Positions 60,428 to 64,000 of a DNA stretch of 64,000 nucleotides are shown here, in pieces. A model generated the notes under the pieces. That model saw nothing but the letters and a program-made list of their open reading frames with translations. It ran no database searches and had not been told where the DNA came from. The stretch's first letter is position 1. Each line of letters starts with the position of its first letter. The translations under genes and the position numbers were made by a program. This DNA comes from Flavobacteriales bacterium (GTDB taxonomy: Bacteria > Bacteroidota > Bacteroidia > CAIKAF01): positions 488,636 through 552,635 of the forward strand of contig JAGYKD010000002.1 of the NCBI GenBank assembly GCA_018401695.1, read 5' to 3'.

Positions 60428-60670
60428 GGAAATGTTTGTTTTGGGCGCCTTGCTGCCGCAACTTTTATTTTTTTCTTGCATTTCCTTGCTGCATAGGGTT
60501 AAGTGGGCTTTTTAGCGCTTTGTTTTAAGCGGCAGCCCGTCCTCCGCTGCTAGTTGCCGCCCCAAAGGCCTCTTGTCCCATCAGGCTCCGGTAGTTCCCT
60601 CTGTCCACTTCCTCGCCTTGTGGCACAAGGGCCTTTAGGGCAGCAAGCTATCCGCTCAGGCCGGGGCGCT
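60428..60670. repeat. GC-rich intergenic element between crtZ and the dihydroorotase-like gene
   Basis: No gene is seen. The stretch starts TTTTGGGCGCCTTGCTGCCGC and ends CAGGCCGGGGCGC, with internal inverted pairs such as AAGGGCC/GGCCTCTT and GCTGC/GCAGC. Start and end resemble the borders of the 149-bp repeats, but the interior differs. Confidence 0.45.
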
Positions 60671-60690
60671 TGGAGATTTGTTAAAAAGAA

Positions 60691-61959
60691 CTAAGAATTG
60701 GCTTCCGTTTCATGTTTGCTGCGCATTGGTCCTTTGTCCGGGAAAAATACGCCCTCCACTTTGCCCTGCAAATCCATTCCCAACCAAGGACTTAGGGGCT
60801 CACTTACTCGACTTTTACCCTCCGGATTCCAAAGGGTAAAGAAGGCCTTTTCTCCTACTTCTATTTTAGAAGTTTGTTTTTGCATGGCCTCTAAGGGGCC
60901 TTTGTGCAGCAAACGAACAAAGGCCCCGGCATCCATGTGCTCTTTTAGCATGGTCCAGGCGCCTAAACTAAAACCGGCCAGTTGAGAAGCCCCAAAGGCA
61001 GATGCAGGAAACTCCAGGTCTTTTTCGTCCGGGTGCCACGGTCTATGGTTGCTGCAAATAAAGCTAATGTCCCCCGCAACACAAGCTTTCAGCAATGCTT
61101 GCCGACCTTCTGCACTGCGCAAAACGGGCCATTGCTTGTACCTTGTGTCAAACCCCACAAGGGATTCCTCGTCAAAAGCCAAATGCACGGCGCTGGTTCC
61201 TAAGACCAAATTGGGAGTCCTTACATGCTCTATGGGCACACTAAGCACCGGAACCACCAAGCGGCCTCCACTTGCCTCCACCAGTGCAATAGCATACCGC
61301 AAGGCTTGCTCCTCTTCCCAAGCAGGGCTGCCTTTTAAGCCCAATTCCAAATGAATCTGCCCTTCGTGCACCGGTTTTTGGGCCATTGGTTTTTGAAGGA
61401 GAGTCCAAACCGCCTTTGCCTGTACGCTCAAATAGCTTAGGGCTACCTCCAATCGTTCCGGCCTAACTACATGATTTGGTCCATCGCTAAATCCGCAGGC
61501 TCCGGCCTCTGCCAAGCTCAATAAATCGCTCAAATCTTGTCCGCTATGATCTCGACTCAAGGAGGCCAAAGGAATGCAAAGCACCGGGCCACGTGCATAA
61601 TGGTTCCTTAGGCCTTCCCAGGCGCTCACTTCATGGGCAGGATTGTGATCGGGTGGACTCACCTGAACCAGTCCAAGTCCGGCAGCTAAAGCATCCCGGT
61701 GCCAGTCGGCAATGCTTTGGCGCTGTTCTTCTTTTGGGGCAGCTCCATGATTCCAGGCATCCACCCAAACAGGCGAAATACAAGTGGCCTCTATGGTTTC
61801 GAAGGGTTCAGAGGGCTTAATATGGGAGCCTATGGCTTCTATTTGGCCGTCTTTAACCCATATATCCACCTCTTTACCATTAAAAGAACTTTCGGCATCG
61901 GTAATCCGCACGGACTTAAAAAGGAAATGCTTTGTTGTCATGGCCATAATTTCATCCAT
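60691..61959 (-). CDS. Dihydroorotase homologue lacking metal ligands
   Basis: The 422-residue protein has the amidohydrolase fold of type I dihydroorotase. The normal DxHxH is replaced by VDAWNHGAAP, and the region that normally carries the catalytic Asp (TDHAPH-type) reads SNHRPWHPDEKDLEFPASAFGASQL. It is therefore probably not a catalyst; inactive dihydroorotase homologues act as structural partners of aspartate transcarbamoylase elsewhere. The start could be any of three Met codons (61959, 61947, 61941). The first overlaps the preceding BatA-like gene by 22 bases. Confidence 0.75.
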   Translation of the reverse strand: MDEIMAMTTKHFLFKSVRITDAESSFNGKEVDIWVKDGQIEAIGSHIKPSEPFETIEATCISPVWVDAWNHGAAPKEEQRQSIADWHRDALAAGLGLVQVSPPDHNPAHEVSAWEGLRNHYARGPVLCIPLASLSRDHSGQDLSDLLSLAEAGACGFSDGPNHVVRPERLEVALSYLSVQAKAVWTLLQKPMAQKPVHEGQIHLELGLKGSPAWEEEQALRYAIALVEASGGRLVVPVLSVPIEHVRTPNLVLGTSAVHLAFDEESLVGFDTRYKQWPVLRSAEGRQALLKACVAGDISFICSNHRPWHPDEKDLEFPASAFGASQLAGFSLGAWTMLKEHMDAGAFVRLLHKGPLEAMQKQTSKIEVGEKAFFTLWNPEGKSRVSEPLSPWLGMDLQGKVEGVFFPDKGPMRSKHETEANS

Positions 61960-63953
61960 AAAATCTCAAGCGCCAAAGCCACCAAGGCCAAAAGTACGAG
62001 CCATCGCCACCATTTTGGATCAGCAGCTGAGGTAATCAAAGCTCCACCACTTTGCATGTCGGTTGCTTGAATCAGAGAAATTTTTTCTTGAAGGGCTAAA
62101 GCCTGAATTTCTTTTTCAAAGTCGGTCAAATCCCAGAGTTCGGGATTAGATTCCCTGCGGTTGTAATTCACCCCCAATCTTAGCACCTCTTCTTCTCCGC
62201 GCAAAAAGCGGTAAAACCCGGCACGTGGTTCTACTCGGGCCATGCGCACCTGGTCTTTCCCGGCCACCGATTGCCGCAAAGCAATCCAAGATTCGCCTTC
62301 GAATCGCCAAGGCGCAATACGATACACCGGGTCTTGAAGGGAAGGGTCTTTGGCAAAAGCATAGGGCATATCCTCGCCCACTACTTTGGTTTGTATGGAG
62401 GCAGGAGCCGCACTTAAAGCGATATTGAGCATGACAGGCACAAACAAGGCATGCTTGGAAAAATCGCTAAGGGGGCAAGCCATAAGCCATACTTTCCCGG
62501 GAAAATCTCCTTGGTGTCCTGCCAACATCGGGCTACCATTCACCCAAGAAATCGGCACTTGCTGCAAACCCTCACCGGCTCGTTGCAGCTCGTAAGCCGG
62601 GCCTATCTCCGGCAAGTCCATATCGGGGTCTACTCTATCAAAAACGTCTTTAAAAAAGGGATTATTGAGCTGCGGAAGTGCCATACGGGAAGCTTGGGCA
62701 AAAGGTGCTCCATAGCGCCAACCCAAATTTCGCCAAGCATTTAACTCCACTAAGCTTTCAGGACTACCCGGCACCACCAATACGCTCCCTCCGGCTTGCA
62801 AATGTCGGTCTAATGCCTGCTTCAATCCTCCCGGAAGTCCGGTCAATGCATGCAGCACCACCAAATCAGATGCACCCAGGGCATCTACCTCCAAACTTCG
62901 CTCAGGACTTCTTTGGAATTGAAATAAGGAGTCCTTGCCAAATAGTTTCTGCAAAGAGCTTTGGGCTTGGGAGCCATAAACTTCTAAGATTCGAATGCTT
63001 TTGGCTACTTCAAAGGCTAGGAAGTAATTGTTGTCAAAGGGCATTTGTCGGTCTTGAATATAGACCTCGGCATCGTGCCAGCCGGCTTCGGGCAATAAAA
63101 AACTGAAATGGACCGTACCCTTTGCCATGGGATCTATACTAAGGGTTACCGGAGGCTTTGGCTCCCCATCCAAGCGCAGATACACCGGTAAATCAATGCG
63201 CTGTTCCGCACTATGGTTGGTCATTTGAACACTAAGGGAAGCGGTTTGCCCGGCAAGCAATGCGGGCCGATCAAACCATACCGAATCGATGGACAAATTG
63301 GCCGCTAGTCCACTTTGAAAAGGCCAAATGCGCAACTTCGGAAAAGCTTCCGGCCATTGGGACGGAAAGGCAAAAGCCGATTTTTGCAAATCGGTAAGCC
63401 ACAACACCTCCGCAGGAGTCTCTGTTTGAGCTTGTCGTTGCAACAAAGCCTCCATGGAAGGGCTCTGCCCCCCAGAAAAACCTTGGGTCAACCGTTCTCT
63501 GGCTTCCGGCAAACTGCGCATCCGTTGATCTTCCGGCAGAAGCTCATTGGTAATCAACTGCACCTTATCGGTTTCTTTAAGTTGCCCTAAGAGCATCCGC
63601 AAGGCCTGTATGGCTTGGTCGCCAAGCAAGCCTTCGGAGCCTTCGGCCTCCATACTAAAGGACTGATCGAGGTAAATGAGCCAAGACCTTCCTGCCCCAC
63701 CGGTCTGAGTTTCATTATTGGGCGTTGGCTGAGCAAAAAGCAGAATCAAAGCCACTAAGAAAAGCATGCGACTAGCCAACATGAGCCATTGGCGCAGTCG
63801 GTTTTTTACCCGTTCTTCTTCACGGATAGACTCAATTACTTGAACATTAGGAAAAAGGACCTTGCGGTACCTCCGAAAATGAATCAAATGCAAAATGAGC
63901 GGCAGCAGGGCCATCGGCAAAAACCACAACCATTCGGGGTGAACAAAGGCCAT
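61938..63953 (-). CDS. BatA-type VWA membrane protein
   Basis: The 671-residue inner-membrane protein starts with the BatA/aerotolerance N-terminal domain (FVHPEWLWFLPMALLPLILHLIHFRRYRKVLFPNV) and a second membrane helix (MLASRMLFLVALILLFAQP). A VWA domain follows with the MIDAS motif YLDQSFSM (DxSxS). A large periplasmic part comes next, and the protein ends in a membrane helix (WWRWLVLLALVALALEILWM). Function in Bacteroidota is not settled. The DUF58 protein at 15612-16559 belongs to the same functional group but is far away here. Confidence 0.83.
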   Translation of the reverse strand: MAFVHPEWLWFLPMALLPLILHLIHFRRYRKVLFPNVQVIESIREEERVKNRLRQWLMLASRMLFLVALILLFAQPTPNNETQTGGAGRSWLIYLDQSFSMEAEGSEGLLGDQAIQALRMLLGQLKETDKVQLITNELLPEDQRMRSLPEARERLTQGFSGGQSPSMEALLQRQAQTETPAEVLWLTDLQKSAFAFPSQWPEAFPKLRIWPFQSGLAANLSIDSVWFDRPALLAGQTASLSVQMTNHSAEQRIDLPVYLRLDGEPKPPVTLSIDPMAKGTVHFSFLLPEAGWHDAEVYIQDRQMPFDNNYFLAFEVAKSIRILEVYGSQAQSSLQKLFGKDSLFQFQRSPERSLEVDALGASDLVVLHALTGLPGGLKQALDRHLQAGGSVLVVPGSPESLVELNAWRNLGWRYGAPFAQASRMALPQLNNPFFKDVFDRVDPDMDLPEIGPAYELQRAGEGLQQVPISWVNGSPMLAGHQGDFPGKVWLMACPLSDFSKHALFVPVMLNIALSAAPASIQTKVVGEDMPYAFAKDPSLQDPVYRIAPWRFEGESWIALRQSVAGKDQVRMARVEPRAGFYRFLRGEEEVLRLGVNYNRRESNPELWDLTDFEKEIQALALQEKISLIQATDMQSGGALITSAADPKWWRWLVLLALVALALEILWMKLWP

Positions 63954-64000
63954 AGGACAAAAATACCAAAATAAAGAGACTGTTTAAGCCTTAAAAGTCC

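Overview
The window is about 64 kb of chromosome from a member of the Bacteroidota. Lineage markers are a type IX secretion (gliding-type) C-terminal sorting domain, promoters of the TTG / TAnnTTTG type, a BatA/DUF58 pair of proteins, a type III glutamine synthetase and a CrtZ-I-B-Y carotenoid operon. The species cannot be fixed from sequence alone.

Left housekeeping part (1-16.6 kb): the end of a short-chain dehydrogenase, topoisomerase IV subunit B, two secreted surface proteins, a DUF4476 protein, and a five-gene operon for the lower phenylacetate pathway (paaG-paaH-paaI-paaJ-paaY). These are followed by a SAM hydroxide adenosyltransferase and a plus-strand set phoH-purC-DUF58.

Variable island (16.7-40.9 kb): it begins at an intact tRNA-Asp(GTC). 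Directly behind the tRNA is a tandem array of 404-bp units. Each unit holds the last 19 nt of the tRNA, a copy of the tRNA terminator, a 100-codon GIY-YIG nuclease gene and two strong hairpins that end exactly at the next tRNA fragment. Four units are complete, the fourth carries two extra 95-bp sub-repeats, and a fifth is truncated. Then come defence or addiction cassettes. The first is a type I restriction-modification operon with extra genes (DUF1016 nuclease, a stand-alone copy of the HsdM C-terminus, a membrane coiled-coil protein and a second GIY-YIG protein). The second is hipBA. The third is a DUF1828/DUF1829-type gene pair. The fourth is a type IIG-like Eco57I-family enzyme with a BRO-N protein and a DUF262/DUF1524/DUF4268 (GmrSD-like) nuclease. 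The first three cassettes are separated by direct repeats (three copies of a 149-bp GC-rich block with shared extensions, and two copies of a 95-bp block). The fourth has a long imperfect palindrome on each side. The island ends with an integrase remnant and a 42-bp minisatellite.

Right metabolic part (41-64 kb): a seven-gene minus-strand operon encodes uptake of a nucleobase and reductive pyrimidine breakdown through beta-alanine and malonic semialdehyde to acetyl-CoA, closed by a good terminator. A decayed 1.3-kb stretch follows, then gpsA, a secreted amidohydrolase, type III glutamine synthetase, the carotenoid operon crtZ-crtI-crtB-lycopene cyclase with a perfect dyad upstream, a dihydroorotase homologue lacking metal ligands, and a BatA-type VWA membrane protein.

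The best candidate for an undescribed system is the tRNA-Asp-anchored GIY-YIG array. The next is the repeat-delimited arrangement of the defence cassettes.
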